Shown: positions 42,889 to 51,207 of the stretch, piece by piece
Layout of the letters: each line of letters starts with the position of its first letter
Position numbering within the stretch: the first letter of the stretch is position 1
From: Bhargavaea beijingensis
Lineage (GTDB): Bacteria; Bacillota; Bacilli; Bacillales_A; Planococcaceae
Reading direction: 5' to 3'
Assembly: GCF_900101985.1 (NCBI RefSeq)
Contig: NZ_FNAR01000002.1
Span: 1 to 64,000, forward strand
DNA: 64,000 bases
Position numbers and translations under genes: made by a program
The notes under the pieces: generated by a model
Databases searched by the model: none
Seen by the model: only the letters and a program-made list of their open reading frames with translations
What the model was told of the DNA's origin: nothing

Positions 42889-43587
42889 TTGGTTAAATAC
42901 ATAGGAGACGTTACAAAGGAATTCAACATTGAGTCGCACACCCTGCGCAACTGGGAGGATCGCGGGCTCATTGGGGACGTGGAGCAGGATTTCGTTCACG
43001 GCCGCATGTACAACGAGGAGCAGATCGAACGCATCAGGACCATCCAGGAAGTGATCAACGCCCAGCGCGAAAGGGGCATGAAGCGGACGGACTACCGTGA
43101 AGTGGAAGACGTCCTGCTGGACCGGTTCGGCGGCCTGGTCGTGGAACGACAGGAAAACATCCCGGCCACCCCGGAAACGTTCATCAATCTCCTGAAAAAG
43201 CTTGAGAAGCAGGAGCAGGCCAACGAGCAGCTGAAAGAACTTCTCATGACGATGGCGAAAAGCCAGGTGGAAGGAAACGACAGGATCCATCAGGCACTCG
43301 CTGAAAACACGGCCAAGCAGGAAGAAGAGATCAAGGAAATCCGTGAAGTCCGCGAGATGGTCAGTGAGCTGAACAAGAACCTTCCCGAAGAGCCGGCAAT
43401 TTCCAAAGAACAGGCGGATGCCGTCATCAAGGAAAACCAGTCCCTTAAGCAGGAAGTCCAGCTCATGAAGAAAGTGCTGGACGAAGTATTGATCCAGATC
43501 GAGGAAGACCGTGAAAAGCAGGAAAGCCTTCAGGCCGCTTCGGCGGAAGAGCCGAAAAAGGGATTTTTCGCGAAGCTATTCGGATAA
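42889..43587 (+). CDS. MerR-type HTH coiled-coil protein
   Basis: 232 residues from the TTG eight bases after GGAAGGAG; the ATG at 42850 would be only a few bases past the predicted transcript start. N-terminal MerR-like winged helix (VTKEFNIESHTLRNWEDRGLI), then a long Glu/Lys/Gln-rich coiled coil (about 100-225) and a hydrophobic tip GFFAKLFG. Layout recalls RacA/DUF3967 proteins, which bind DNA and may tether it. Role here unknown; may repress itself. Confidence 0.78.
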   Translation: MVKYIGDVTKEFNIESHTLRNWEDRGLIGDVEQDFVHGRMYNEEQIERIRTIQEVINAQRERGMKRTDYREVEDVLLDRFGGLVVERQENIPATPETFINLLKKLEKQEQANEQLKELLMTMAKSQVEGNDRIHQALAENTAKQEEEIKEIREVREMVSELNKNLPEEPAISKEQADAVIKENQSLKQEVQLMKKVLDEVLIQIEEDREKQESLQAASAEEPKKGFFAKLFG

Positions 43588-43590
43588 AAC

Positions 43591-43638
43591 AAGAAAGCTG
43601 CAGGGATCATCCGGATCCCCGCAGCTTCTTTGTTTTTT
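43591..43638. terminator. Bidirectional terminator
   Basis: AGAAAGCTGC on the left pairs with GCAGCTTCT on the right around GGGATC/GGATCC segments; T run on the plus strand. Confidence 0.85.
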
Positions 43639-43644
43639 TGAGGG

Positions 43645-44352
43645 TTATTGCTTCAGCGGGCAGTAGCCGCACTGAATCAGACCCGGTACGTCTTTTGAAT
43701 GGCAGCACGTCGTGCGGACGGTCGTATTGAGAAGGAGAGACGGCCGCGACCCCCGCAGATACTTGGCGAAAAGGGATTCCTTTGCAAGACCCTCCCATGT
43801 CCGGCCGTCTTTCAGGATGTCCATGACGGCCTCTGCGTCAGGCGCGGTTCCCGGGTCCGACAACAGCACATGCAGATGGTAGAGCAGGAAGCCGAACATG
43901 TTCTCCCAATGGGTCAGCGACGAAGCGGCCGAAACCGTCCGGAGTGTATCGGACACCTCTTCTACATAAGCCCGCAGGAGGTTCCGGACGATTTTCGGGC
44001 GTTCCGCTTGTTCGACCATCACGTAGTCGCCGCCATCAAGGAACAGGCTGACGGAAAGCTTGCCGTATTCCTCGGCGGCGCCGAATTGGAGGGCGTCTTC
44101 CGGCCCATCCCAGATTTCTTCGTAAATGATCAGCGTATAAAGCTGCATCGCCGTGAACATGCCGATCCGCCTGCTGAAGTACGAGGCCGCGACGGCCGAG
44201 TTGTCCGTCCCGCTGATGGCGCGCACGATCCGCAATGCGCTTTCCGGGTCGGATTTCAGCGCTTTCAGGGTAAACAGGGGATGGGCAGGTTCGCCGATGT
44301 AGATGCTGTAGCTATTCAGTTGACGCTTTTGTTCTTGTGTCAGATTCATCAT
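43645..44352 (-). CDS. FhuF-like iron-sulfur protein
   Basis: 235 residues. The C-terminus RTTCCHSKDVPGLIQCGYCP carries the CC-x10-C-x2-C pattern of FhuF-type ferric reductases, which bind a [2Fe-2S] cluster to reduce siderophore iron. The helical N-terminal part fits the IucA/IucC-C-terminal-like or FhuF fold. No siderophore genes are nearby. A TATACT -10 box (plus 44359-44364) ends six bases before the ATG and no ribosome site exists, so the mRNA may be leaderless. Confidence 0.72.
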   Translation of the reverse strand: MMNLTQEQKRQLNSYSIYIGEPAHPLFTLKALKSDPESALRIVRAISGTDNSAVAASYFSRRIGMFTAMQLYTLIIYEEIWDGPEDALQFGAAEEYGKLSVSLFLDGGDYVMVEQAERPKIVRNLLRAYVEEVSDTLRTVSAASSLTHWENMFGFLLYHLHVLLSDPGTAPDAEAVMDILKDGRTWEGLAKESLFAKYLRGSRPSLLLNTTVRTTCCHSKDVPGLIQCGYCPLKQ

Positions 44353-44444
44353 ATCGCTAGTATACCTTACCCGACTCGGGTTCCGGAATGCGTCCGGCAG
44401 TCCGTTGTGCTATCTTGAAACTATTCGGAAAGGGGGCGGCCGGC

Positions 44445-45008
44445 ATGAGATTGGCCATCATGACGGTGGGGAAGACTCATAGCGGGAAGACCATGTTTGC
44501 AAATCGGCTTGCCGAAGTGCTTGCCGACTCGGTCGTGATCGACCAGGATCTGCAGGCGGAATTTCTCAGCCGGCATTATCCGGCGCTACTGCCGTCCAAG
44601 GGACCCAACACGGTCAAATACGCCCTTACACAGACTCTGGTCGAGCACGCGGCCCGGAACACGGGCCTCCATCTCATTGTCTCCCACCCGGATCCGGGCC
44701 GGGAAGCGCGGATGCAGTGGCTCGATGATTACAGGAAACACGGCTTCACGACGGTTCTCGTCTTTTTCAATATTCCTGAAGACCATCTGAGGATCCGCAT
44801 CAGGGAAAGCGGACGAAGCACGAAAATCTTCCGGGTGAGCCTCACTTTCGATGAATTGCTTGACCGCCAGAAAGCGGCTTTTCCGGTTGCCGCCCCGGCG
44901 GAAGATGAGGCGGACCATCTGTTCACGGTGCGCCTGCCGGATGATGCGGAATCCGTCATACATCGGATTGCCGGGCTTGCCGGCGGGGAAACGGAGGACG
45001 GACGATGA
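44445..45008 (+). CDS. P-loop ATP-binding kinase-like protein
   Basis: 187 residues, ATG at 44445 behind AAAGGGGGCGG. Walker A GKTHSGKT (about residues 9-16), then DQDLQAEFLSRHYP and LHLIVSHPDP, a layout typical of small nucleoside-kinase or zeta-toxin-like P-loop proteins. No HTH or antitoxin partner is present. Overlaps the YqxD gene by four bases. Substrate unknown. Confidence 0.75.
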   Translation: MRLAIMTVGKTHSGKTMFANRLAEVLADSVVIDQDLQAEFLSRHYPALLPSKGPNTVKYALTQTLVEHAARNTGLHLIVSHPDPGREARMQWLDDYRKHGFTTVLVFFNIPEDHLRIRIRESGRSTKIFRVSLTFDELLDRQKAAFPVAAPAEDEADHLFTVRLPDDAESVIHRIAGLAGGETEDGR

Positions 45009-45475
45009 AAATTCTTGTAGATGCCGATGGCTGCCCCGTCGTGGACGAAACGATCCGCACGGCAGGGAAGCACGGCATCCGGGTCACGTTGCTGTGTGAT
45101 ACGGCCCATGAAATGCACCGGGACGGCGCGGAAACAGTCATCGTTTCAAAAGGTGCGGATGCGGTGGACTTTCTCCTCGTGAACCGGGTGAGTCCGGGGG
45201 ACATCGTCGTGACGCAGGACTATGGCCTTGCCGCCATGGCGCTCGCCAAAGGCGGGCGGCCGATCGACCAGAACGGCCGGCTTTACACGGAAGACAATAT
45301 CGATGCCCTGCTGATGAGCCGTTATGTCTCGAAAAAAGTGCGGGATGCGGGCGGTCGTATGAAGGGGCCGAAAAAACGAAGGCCGGAGGCGGATCTCCGG
45401 TTTGAACGCAATCTGGACGCGCTGCTTTCGGGAGTTTCGGGCAAAGCAGCGTGTGAGGAAGGGAACGAAAACTAA
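45005..45475 (+). CDS. yqxD: UPF0178/YaiI-YqxD family protein
   Basis: 156 residues, ATGA overlap with the preceding stop. Starts with the family signature KILVDADGCPVV, then VDFLLVNRVSPGDIVVTQDYGLAAMALAKG and a PIN-like acidic set of Asp residues. Members look like PIN-domain nucleases, but no activity is established. Ends one base before the next start. Confidence 0.92.
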   Translation: MKILVDADGCPVVDETIRTAGKHGIRVTLLCDTAHEMHRDGAETVIVSKGADAVDFLLVNRVSPGDIVVTQDYGLAAMALAKGGRPIDQNGRLYTEDNIDALLMSRYVSKKVRDAGGRMKGPKKRRPEADLRFERNLDALLSGVSGKAACEEGNEN

Positions 45476-46474
45476 ATGGCTTTTGTCTGGTTTATCCTGG
45501 CCGCCGCCGTCACGGTGTTTGCGGCCATCAAGCTGTCCAATTATGCGGATGTGCTCAGCACGAAAACGGCGATGGGCGGTCTTCTTGTCGGGACGTTGCT
45601 TCTTGCCGGAGCGACATCGCTCCCCGAAATGACGACCAGTGTATCCGCGGTGCTGATCGGCAACCCCGACATTGCGATCGGGAACGTTGTCGGATCCAAT
45701 ATGTTCAACCTGTTTATTTTTGCCTGCTTTGACCTTGCCTACCGCAGGCATCATCTGCTGGAGCTTGCCGGCCGGAACCACCTTTACACGGCGGGCACCG
45801 GCCTGGTGCTCATGGCGGTGACGTATTTGTCACTCCAGTTCCATCCGCAGTGGGAACTGTTCGGCGTCGGCCTGGATTCGATTGTGCTCGTTGTGCTGTA
45901 TGTAATCGGAGTCAGCATGGTCGGGCGTATTTCCAAAAGTGCAGCAGCTGCGCCTTCCATGCCTGAACCTGAAGCGGCCGTGCTTCCGGACGATGGCGGA
46001 GGCATCACCGTCCGACGTGCAGTGATCGGCTTTTCCCTTGCGGCGCTTTTGATCATGGGTGCCGGAACAGTCCTGTCGGTGATGGGAGACCGGATTGCGA
46101 TCATCACCGGTCTCGGCTCGAGCTTTGTCGGCAGTTTCCTGATTGCCGCGACCACTTCCCTTCCGGAAGCCGTCTCGGTGTTTGTGGCGCTCCGTGCGAA
46201 AAATGTCAATCTGGCGCTCGGATCGATTCTCGGGAGCAACATGTTCAACATGCTGATCATTTTCTTGTCCGATCTGTTTTATCGCGAAGGGCCGGTGCTT
46301 TTCGCGGCTGATCCGTCCCACCGGATCACCGCGCTTGTCGTCATGTCACTTTCGGCTGTACTTCTTTTGGCGATCGCCAGGAAAAAGACGGCGTCCCATG
46401 GTACCTATATCGTGCCGTCCGTCCTGATCATCATCGGTTATTTTGTCGCCTCTTACCTGATGTTTCAAGGATAA
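45476..46474 (+). CDS. Sodium:calcium antiporter-like CaCA protein
   Basis: 332 residues, ATG directly after the YqxD stop, ribosome site GAGGAAGGGAACG. Ten to eleven helices in two inverted halves with the alpha repeats GATSLPEMTTSVSAVLIGNP...GNVVGSNMFNL and ATTSLPEAVSVFVALRAKN...GSILGSNMFNM. YrbG/CaxA-like; exchanges calcium or another cation for sodium or protons. Confidence 0.92.
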   Translation: MAFVWFILAAAVTVFAAIKLSNYADVLSTKTAMGGLLVGTLLLAGATSLPEMTTSVSAVLIGNPDIAIGNVVGSNMFNLFIFACFDLAYRRHHLLELAGRNHLYTAGTGLVLMAVTYLSLQFHPQWELFGVGLDSIVLVVLYVIGVSMVGRISKSAAAAPSMPEPEAAVLPDDGGGITVRRAVIGFSLAALLIMGAGTVLSVMGDRIAIITGLGSSFVGSFLIAATTSLPEAVSVFVALRAKNVNLALGSILGSNMFNMLIIFLSDLFYREGPVLFAADPSHRITALVVMSLSAVLLLAIARKKTASHGTYIVPSVLIIIGYFVASYLMFQG

Positions 46475-46605
46475 GTGGAATAAAAATCCGGGTATAGAGT
46501 CTAAGAGACCCTTCCGGCGGCCATGATAGGGACAGACGCGGTTTTGTGCCGCGCTTAAAACATTCATCCGCAGGGAGAAGCGAATCTTCTTGGTGAGAGA
46601 CGGAG

Positions 46606-47022
46606 ATGAGTGAAATGGCCGGTGTATTCGACGAGTTCCTGATCATGCTCTATTGCCTGGTTGTCCTGTGGCTCAATCTCGGTTATCTCCACGATCAGCC
46701 CGAAGAAGCGAGGGGGATTGCCGAGCTTTCGCCCGCTGAGGACCTTGCCATCAAACAGGACAGCATTCCGTTGCTGACGCTTTCGCTTGCCTTTAATTTC
46801 AGCCGGAGGTGGCTGTTTTATATGCTGGCGTCGATCGTGACCGGCAACCTGCTCGTCAAAGCGCTGTCGGTGGCCCTGTTTGCCGTCAGCCTGCATAACA
46901 GCATGCCCCAACAGAAAACGTCGGTATGGAAAAGGAAGCGGAAACGGGACTTGCGCCTGTTTTTGGCGATTGCGGATGCGTTCTTTATCACGGGATTTCT
47001 TATCTGGCTGATCTGGACTTAA
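46606..47022 (+). CDS. Hypothetical membrane protein
   Basis: 138 residues, ATG behind GAGACGGAG. Three or four membrane helices with a basic loop near the C-terminus (KTSVWKRKRKRDLRLF). No family recognised. Lies between the antiporter operon and the NitT/TauT-type importer. Confidence 0.65.
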   Translation: MSEMAGVFDEFLIMLYCLVVLWLNLGYLHDQPEEARGIAELSPAEDLAIKQDSIPLLTLSLAFNFSRRWLFYMLASIVTGNLLVKALSVALFAVSLHNSMPQQKTSVWKRKRKRDLRLFLAIADAFFITGFLIWLIWT

Positions 47023-47085
47023 GGAGACCGGCAACGGCCGGCTCCGGATCGACTGTCGGCCTGGGTGTGCAGCCGGACAGCCGCT

Positions 47086-47116
47086 GCCCGCCTCACTTGA
47101 TGGGGCGGGTTTTTTG
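47086..47116 (+). terminator. Rho-independent terminator
   Basis: CCCGCC and GGCGGG arms around TCACTTGATGG, then seven T residues. Confidence 0.85.
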
Positions 47117-47173
47117 GTGCCCAGACATTCACCCGGGCGGGCTCATATCCTGTACGGGAAGGGGTGAAGGCGC

Positions 47174-47980
47174 ATGGCATCAGACCATAACCCGGTCGCG
47201 GTCGAACGGGCCGAATGGAAAAAACGGCAGTTGAAGGAACGGATGAAACAGCTCCTCACCGTCTCCTCCCCGATCTTCATGCTGCTCCTCTGGGAAATGC
47301 TGTCCCGGACAGCCGTCCTCGATCCGAGATTTTTTCCGCCGCCGACGGCGATCCTTGAAACATTCTGGAACCTGGCGGCAAGCGGGGAACTGCTCACACA
47401 TGTCGGAGTCTCGCTTTACCGGATCTTCGGCGGTTTCCTTCTGGGGGTCATTCCCGGTGTGGTCATCGGCCTCCTGATGGGGCTTTACTCGCCGATCCGG
47501 CATTTCGTCCAGCCGATCATCATGGCGCTCATGCCGATTCCGACATTGGCGCTATTGCCGATCATCATCATCCTGTTCGGCATCGGCGACCTGTCGAAGG
47601 TCGTGACCATTGCGGGAAGCGTGTTTTTCCCGGTCGTCATCAACACCGCGGCGGGCGTCATGAACATCGACCCGATTCACATGGACCTTGCAAAAAACTA
47701 CGGGGCCGATTCAAAAAACTACTTTCTCAAGATCGCCTTTCCCGGCGCGCTCCCGGTCATGCTGGAAGGAATCCAGATGGGCCAGGCGATCGCCCTTCTG
47801 ACGATTGTCGCGGCAGAAATGATGGGGTCGGTATCGGGGATCGGATTCCTGATCTGGACTTCCTATAAGGCATTCCTGCTGAAGGAGATGTACGTCGGAC
47901 TCATCCTGATCTCATTTTTCGGTTATCTGTTCTCGCTCCTGCTGCGCGGGCTCCAGCGGAAAATCCTGAGATGGAGGTGA
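47174..47980 (+). CDS. NitT/TauT-type ABC transporter permease
   Basis: 268 residues, ATG behind AAGGGGTGAAGG. SsuC/TauC-like with six helices, N-terminal cytoplasmic basic region, and coupling loop LAKNYGADSKNYFLKIAFPGALP. The core LMPIPTLALLPIIIILFGIG is typical. Substrate could be a sulfonate, nitrile or pyrimidine precursor; no riboswitch or catabolic gene narrows it. Confidence 0.9.
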   Translation: MASDHNPVAVERAEWKKRQLKERMKQLLTVSSPIFMLLLWEMLSRTAVLDPRFFPPPTAILETFWNLAASGELLTHVGVSLYRIFGGFLLGVIPGVVIGLLMGLYSPIRHFVQPIIMALMPIPTLALLPIIIILFGIGDLSKVVTIAGSVFFPVVINTAAGVMNIDPIHMDLAKNYGADSKNYFLKIAFPGALPVMLEGIQMGQAIALLTIVAAEMMGSVSGIGFLIWTSYKAFLLKEMYVGLILISFFGYLFSLLLRGLQRKILRWR

Positions 47981-47984
47981 CGGG

Positions 47985-48764
47985 ATGAAGGATGACGTAA
48001 AAATCCGGATCCGCAATCTGACGAAGGTGTTCTACCAGAAGGGCGAAAGCATCACTGCGCTCGACAATGTGACGCTCGACATCATGGACGGGGAGTTCGT
48101 CTGCCTGGTCGGCCCGAGCGGCTGCGGCAAGACGACGCTTCTCCGGATTCTGGCGGACCTCGAGCAGCCAAGTGCCGGCGGATACGAAATCGCCCGCGAA
48201 AAGGAGGATCGGCCGCTTCAGTCGATGGTGTTCCAGGAGCGGGGGGTCATCCCGTGGCTCACGGTACGGGACAATGTCGCGTTCGGGCTTGAGATGCGGA
48301 AGTTCCCTAAAAAGACCGTAAAGGAACGGACCGATTATTACTTGGAGAAAACCGGGCTGCTGGCGTTTGCCGACCGTTTCCCGAAGGAATTGTCCGGGGG
48401 AATGAAGCAGCGGGTCGGCATTGCCAGGGCATTTGCAAACGACCCGGAAATCCTGCTCATGGATGAACCGTTTGCCGCCCTCGATGAGCAGAACAAATTC
48501 ATCCTCCAGGAAGAGCTGTTGCAGATCTGGGCGGAGACGAGAAAGACGGTGCTGTTCATCACGCACAGCATCGACGAAGCGCTCCTTTTGTCCGACCGGA
48601 TCCTCCTCATGAGCGCTCAGCCGGGGAGGATTTCAGAAGAAATCCGGGTAGCGGCGCCGAGGCCGAGAACGATGGAGGCCATCCGTGCCGACCCGGGCGT
48701 CGCGGAGCAGTTTGTCCGGGTGCTGAAGCATCTGCAGGACGAAGTGCAGCGGTCGAGAGGGTGA
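47985..48764 (+). CDS. NitT/TauT-type ABC transporter ATP-binding protein
   Basis: 259 residues, four bases after the permease stop. Walker [11 protein letters not shown]-loop VFQERGVIPWLTV, signature LSGGMKQRVGIARAF, Walker B ILLMDEPFAALDEQ, switch His in FITHSIDEAL. SsuB/TauB-like. Confidence 0.93.
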   Translation: MKDDVKIRIRNLTKVFYQKGESITALDNVTLDIMDGEFVCLVGPSGCGKTTLLRILADLEQPSAGGYEIAREKEDRPLQSMVFQERGVIPWLTVRDNVAFGLEMRKFPKKTVKERTDYYLEKTGLLAFADRFPKELSGGMKQRVGIARAFANDPEILLMDEPFAALDEQNKFILQEELLQIWAETRKTVLFITHSIDEALLLSDRILLMSAQPGRISEEIRVAAPRPRTMEAIRADPGVAEQFVRVLKHLQDEVQRSRG

Positions 48765-48853
48765 CTTGAGTTTTCTGTGCGCAAATTTGAGAATTCGGCT
48801 ATTCGAACAGGTCCACTGGCATGAGGAAAACAGAGGGAGACGGGGGATCAACC

Positions 48854-49948
48854 GTGGGTAAGCATCAATGGAAAGCCGGATTTGCCGCGGCAGCGGCAGC
48901 GCTTCTGCTTCTGGCAGGCTGTACACAGAAAGAACCGGCACCGCCGAAGGAGACTGCGGATCCGCCGGAAGGGGAGCATCCGTCCGGTGACCTGGCACCG
49001 CTTGAAAAGCGCGTGACGGTCACGATTGCGGAAGACGGTGCGGCATCAGGCGCCGGGTTCTATATCGCCAAGGAAAAAGGGTATTTCGAGGACTACAACA
49101 TCGATGTGGAATTTGCCCAGTTCGCAAATAGTGACGAGATGTTGCCTGCGGTCGCTGCCGGCGAAGTTGATATAGCGGGCGGCGTGTCGACCGCCTCGTT
49201 CTTTAACGCCATCGCCCAGGGCATCGATGTCCGGATCATCGCCGACAAAGGCCATAACGTCCCGGGCAAGTCGTACTTTACATTCGTCAGGGGTGTGGAC
49301 AGCAGCATCGAGGAATATGCCGACATCAAGGGGAAGAAAATCGCCGTCTCGTCCCGCAACTCGATTGACAGCTACTTTTTCGATAAGTTGCTGGAGCATG
49401 CCGGCTTCACGGAAGAAGACGTGGAGTTCGTCCTGATCGCCGACTTCGGCAGCATGCTCGGAGCGGTGGACAACGGAACGGTTGACATGGCGCTCAGCAT
49501 CGAGCCGTTGATCGCCCAAGGGGTCCTTCAGGGAATGCATGAACGCTTTCGGGATGCGACCGAGTTCGCACCGGATACACAAGTGGCCATGGTGCTCGGC
49601 TCGCCTCAGTTCATGACACAGGAAAAAGACATCTCGCTCCGATTTATGCTCGCCTACCTGAAGGGATTGCGAGACTACAATGATGCGTTCCAGAAGGGTG
49701 AAGGCAAGGATGAGATCATCGACATCATGGTGAAGCATACAGCGCTGAAGGACCCGGAAATGTGGGAACAGGTGCAGGTGACCGGCCTTGACCCTGACGG
49801 CAAGATGTTCGTCGATAACATCCGCGAGCAGTATGAGCATTACAAGGCGGCAGGCGCCATCTCAGGCGAGATCGACTTCGACAAGGCGATCGATCCCACA
49901 ATCACGGAAGAAGCGCTTGAGATTCTCGGGCCGTATGACCGCGACTGA
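48854..49948 (+). CDS. NitT/TauT-type substrate-binding lipoprotein
   Basis: 364 residues from the GTG six bases after GGGGG (ATG at 48821 less likely: no clean signal). Basic N-terminus, hydrophobic FAAAAAALLLLAGC with lipobox Cys23, Pro/Glu-rich linker. Binding fold of the NMT1/SsuA class: GFYIAKEKGYFEDYNIDVEF, AAGEVDIAGGVSTASFFNAI, VSSRNSIDSYFFDKLLEHAG. Delivers an unknown small anion or heterocycle to the permease pair upstream. Confidence 0.9.
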   Translation: MGKHQWKAGFAAAAAALLLLAGCTQKEPAPPKETADPPEGEHPSGDLAPLEKRVTVTIAEDGAASGAGFYIAKEKGYFEDYNIDVEFAQFANSDEMLPAVAAGEVDIAGGVSTASFFNAIAQGIDVRIIADKGHNVPGKSYFTFVRGVDSSIEEYADIKGKKIAVSSRNSIDSYFFDKLLEHAGFTEEDVEFVLIADFGSMLGAVDNGTVDMALSIEPLIAQGVLQGMHERFRDATEFAPDTQVAMVLGSPQFMTQEKDISLRFMLAYLKGLRDYNDAFQKGEGKDEIIDIMVKHTALKDPEMWEQVQVTGLDPDGKMFVDNIREQYEHYKAAGAISGEIDFDKAIDPTITEEALEILGPYDRD

Positions 49949-49975
49949 CCGCGCGTTTCAGAAACCGGGGTTTTC

Positions 49976-50004
49976 TTGAGGCAGCCGTGCCGATAAGGTA
50001 TAAT
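49976..50004 (+). promoter_or_regulatory. Promoter of antisense RNA
   Basis: TTGAGG (49976-49981), exact 17-base spacer, TATAAT (49999-50004). No gene of its own follows on this strand before a terminator at 50099-50140. Confidence 0.8.
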
Positions 50005-50010
50005 GGCATA

Positions 50011-50140
50011 AGAAAGAGGAACTACGAAAAGGACCGGATGCGCGAACATCCGGCCCCTGTGCAGCCTGTGCCCGGACGGGGCAGGCGGATACGACGAGAG
50101 CCGTCCCAACCTTGGCCGAGGGGGACGGCTATTCTTTTTT
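50011..50140 (+). ncRNA. Candidate antisense RNA antitoxin
   Basis: Predicted transcript of about 130 nucleotides from the TATAAT promoter to the hairpin AGCCGTCCC/GGGGACGGCT (50099-50130) with ATTCTTTTTT. It contains no start codon with ribosome site. It runs antisense to the last few codons and the 3' untranslated part of the holin-like toxin mRNA. An inner hairpin CCGGATG/CATCCGG (50034-50053) could be the kissing loop. Arrangement matches RatA/TxpA and SR4/bsrG. Existence as an RNA is inferred. Confidence 0.65.
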
Positions 50141-50242
50141 GCTGATGGCGACGATCAGTGTCACGACAAGCGTCAGCAGGCCGACGATGGCGCCGGCCAC
50201 CTGAATGATCAATCCGGCCGCTTCGGCGACGGTCAATAGCAT
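50129..50242 (-). CDS. Putative holin-like toxin, type I TA system
   Basis: 37 residues, too short for usual gene calls. ATG follows GGAGGGGGTG almost directly. The chain is one hydrophobic helix, GLLTLVVTLIVAISKKE at the end, preceded by TVAEAAGLIIQVAGAIV, with Lys-Lys-Glu terminus, as in putative holin-like toxins (TxpA/BsrG group). It would insert in the membrane and depolarise the cell. Its mRNA starts at an extended -10 promoter near 50281-50296 and ends at a hairpin near 50031-50062, facing an antisense RNA. Confidence 0.72.
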   Translation of the reverse strand: MLLTVAEAAGLIIQVAGAIVGLLTLVVTLIVAISKKE

Positions 50243-50287
50243 CACCCCCTCCCCGGGGAATGCCGTCCGGACAAGTTCTGCTCATCT

Positions 50288-50296
50288 ATTATACCA
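50288..50296 (-). promoter_or_regulatory. Extended -10 promoter of toxin gene
   Basis: On the minus strand TGGTATAAT, a TGN extended -10, at plus 50288-50296. The -35 position is poor. Start point near 50281 gives a leader of about 40 bases. Confidence 0.6.
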
Positions 50297-50467
50297 TAAA
50301 AGAGAACGTGTGTTCTATATTGTGTGCGAGTTGGCCGGAATGGGGCCTATTTGCCCCCCGGCAGATCCGTTTTCACTGCTTGTAAATTCGGATTCCTCCC
50401 AAAGTCCATGTGTAGCATGCCCGTTCACCGGGAATGCGAGTAGCAAGGGACAGAAGGAGGGAGCAAG

Positions 50468-51025
50468 ATGAAGAGAAACTATGCTTTCCCGGTCATCATA
50501 GCCGGGTCGCTCGCATTGGCGGCGTGCGGTTCGGACACGGCGGAGGAAATCCTGCCGGAGAAAGAAGTGGAAGCGGCCGAAACCAAGTCAACGGAGACGG
50601 GTAATTCAGGTGAGAAAGCAACGGCCGGGACGGGCGGCGAGACATCTGTGAAATCCCGGGCCTCTGATGGAACCGGGCAGAACGAGATGAGAAAGAAGAT
50701 GGAGTCACTGGACTATACGGAGTTTGAGCTTGAAGTTGAGTATACGAATGACGAAGAATATGAAGCCCAGCTTGAACTCAAATCGGATGGTTCAGTTGTG
50801 GCCGGCTATGAAGACGACATGAATGGCGTTAAAAAAGAGGGAATCAAAGCTTTTAACGATCTGTATCCGCTCGTCGGACAGCTGGAACTTACCCCATCCT
50901 CCAATCAGGAGGAAGAGATCCGGAAGGTGCTCTCGGCATTCAGCCTGCCTGATGACTACACCGACTTTTCCCTGGAGCTGAGGTTCAGCGACGGGACCAA
51001 GCATGAATTTGAAGTGGAGCAATGA
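50468..51025 (+). CDS. YusW-like domain lipoprotein
   Basis: 185 residues, ATG behind AGGAGGGAG. Lipobox ALAAC (Cys19), a disordered Thr/Glu/Gly linker to about residue 70, then a YusW-like domain (YTEFELEVEYTNDEEYEAQLE, YTDFSLELRFSDGTKHEFEVE). Anchored on the outer membrane face; function of the family is unknown. Own terminator. Confidence 0.8.
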   Translation: MKRNYAFPVIIAGSLALAACGSDTAEEILPEKEVEAAETKSTETGNSGEKATAGTGGETSVKSRASDGTGQNEMRKKMESLDYTEFELEVEYTNDEEYEAQLELKSDGSVVAGYEDDMNGVKKEGIKAFNDLYPLVGQLELTPSSNQEEEIRKVLSAFSLPDDYTDFSLELRFSDGTKHEFEVEQ

Positions 51026-51039
51026 TATCTGAAGCTGCC

Positions 51040-51065
51040 CGCATCCTGCATGCGGGTATTTTTGA
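51040..51065 (+). terminator. Rho-independent terminator
   Basis: CCCGCAT/ATGCGGG around CCTGC, then TATTTTT. Confidence 0.85.
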
Positions 51066-51101
51066 TGCTTCCTGATCTGGCCGGAAAGGATTGGGTCATC
51101 G

Positions 51102-51207
51102 CTAATATTAGACATTACGTTAGTGTGAAGGAGGAGCCGAGTTGGACCGGAAGGGGACGCGGCAGTCTTTCTGTAAGTTCCCGCGCGAAAGGACCGCTCC
51201 GGATTGA
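51102..51207 (+). other. Short orphan reading frame with regulatory palindrome
   Basis: A TTG-started frame of 21 codons (51142-51207) sits seven bases after AAGGAGGAG and ends inside a strong terminator. Upstream are palindrome CTAATATTAG (51102-51111) and TTACGTTAG (51115-51123), akin to the repeats at 42786-42863. Could be a leader peptide, small protein or remnant. Not supported as a gene beyond the ribosome site. Confidence 0.35.

Noticed and set aside
46485-46520. Sigma-B promoter before the 138-residue membrane protein
   Set aside because: GGGTAT is present, but the nearest GTTT is 22 bases away instead of 12-15.
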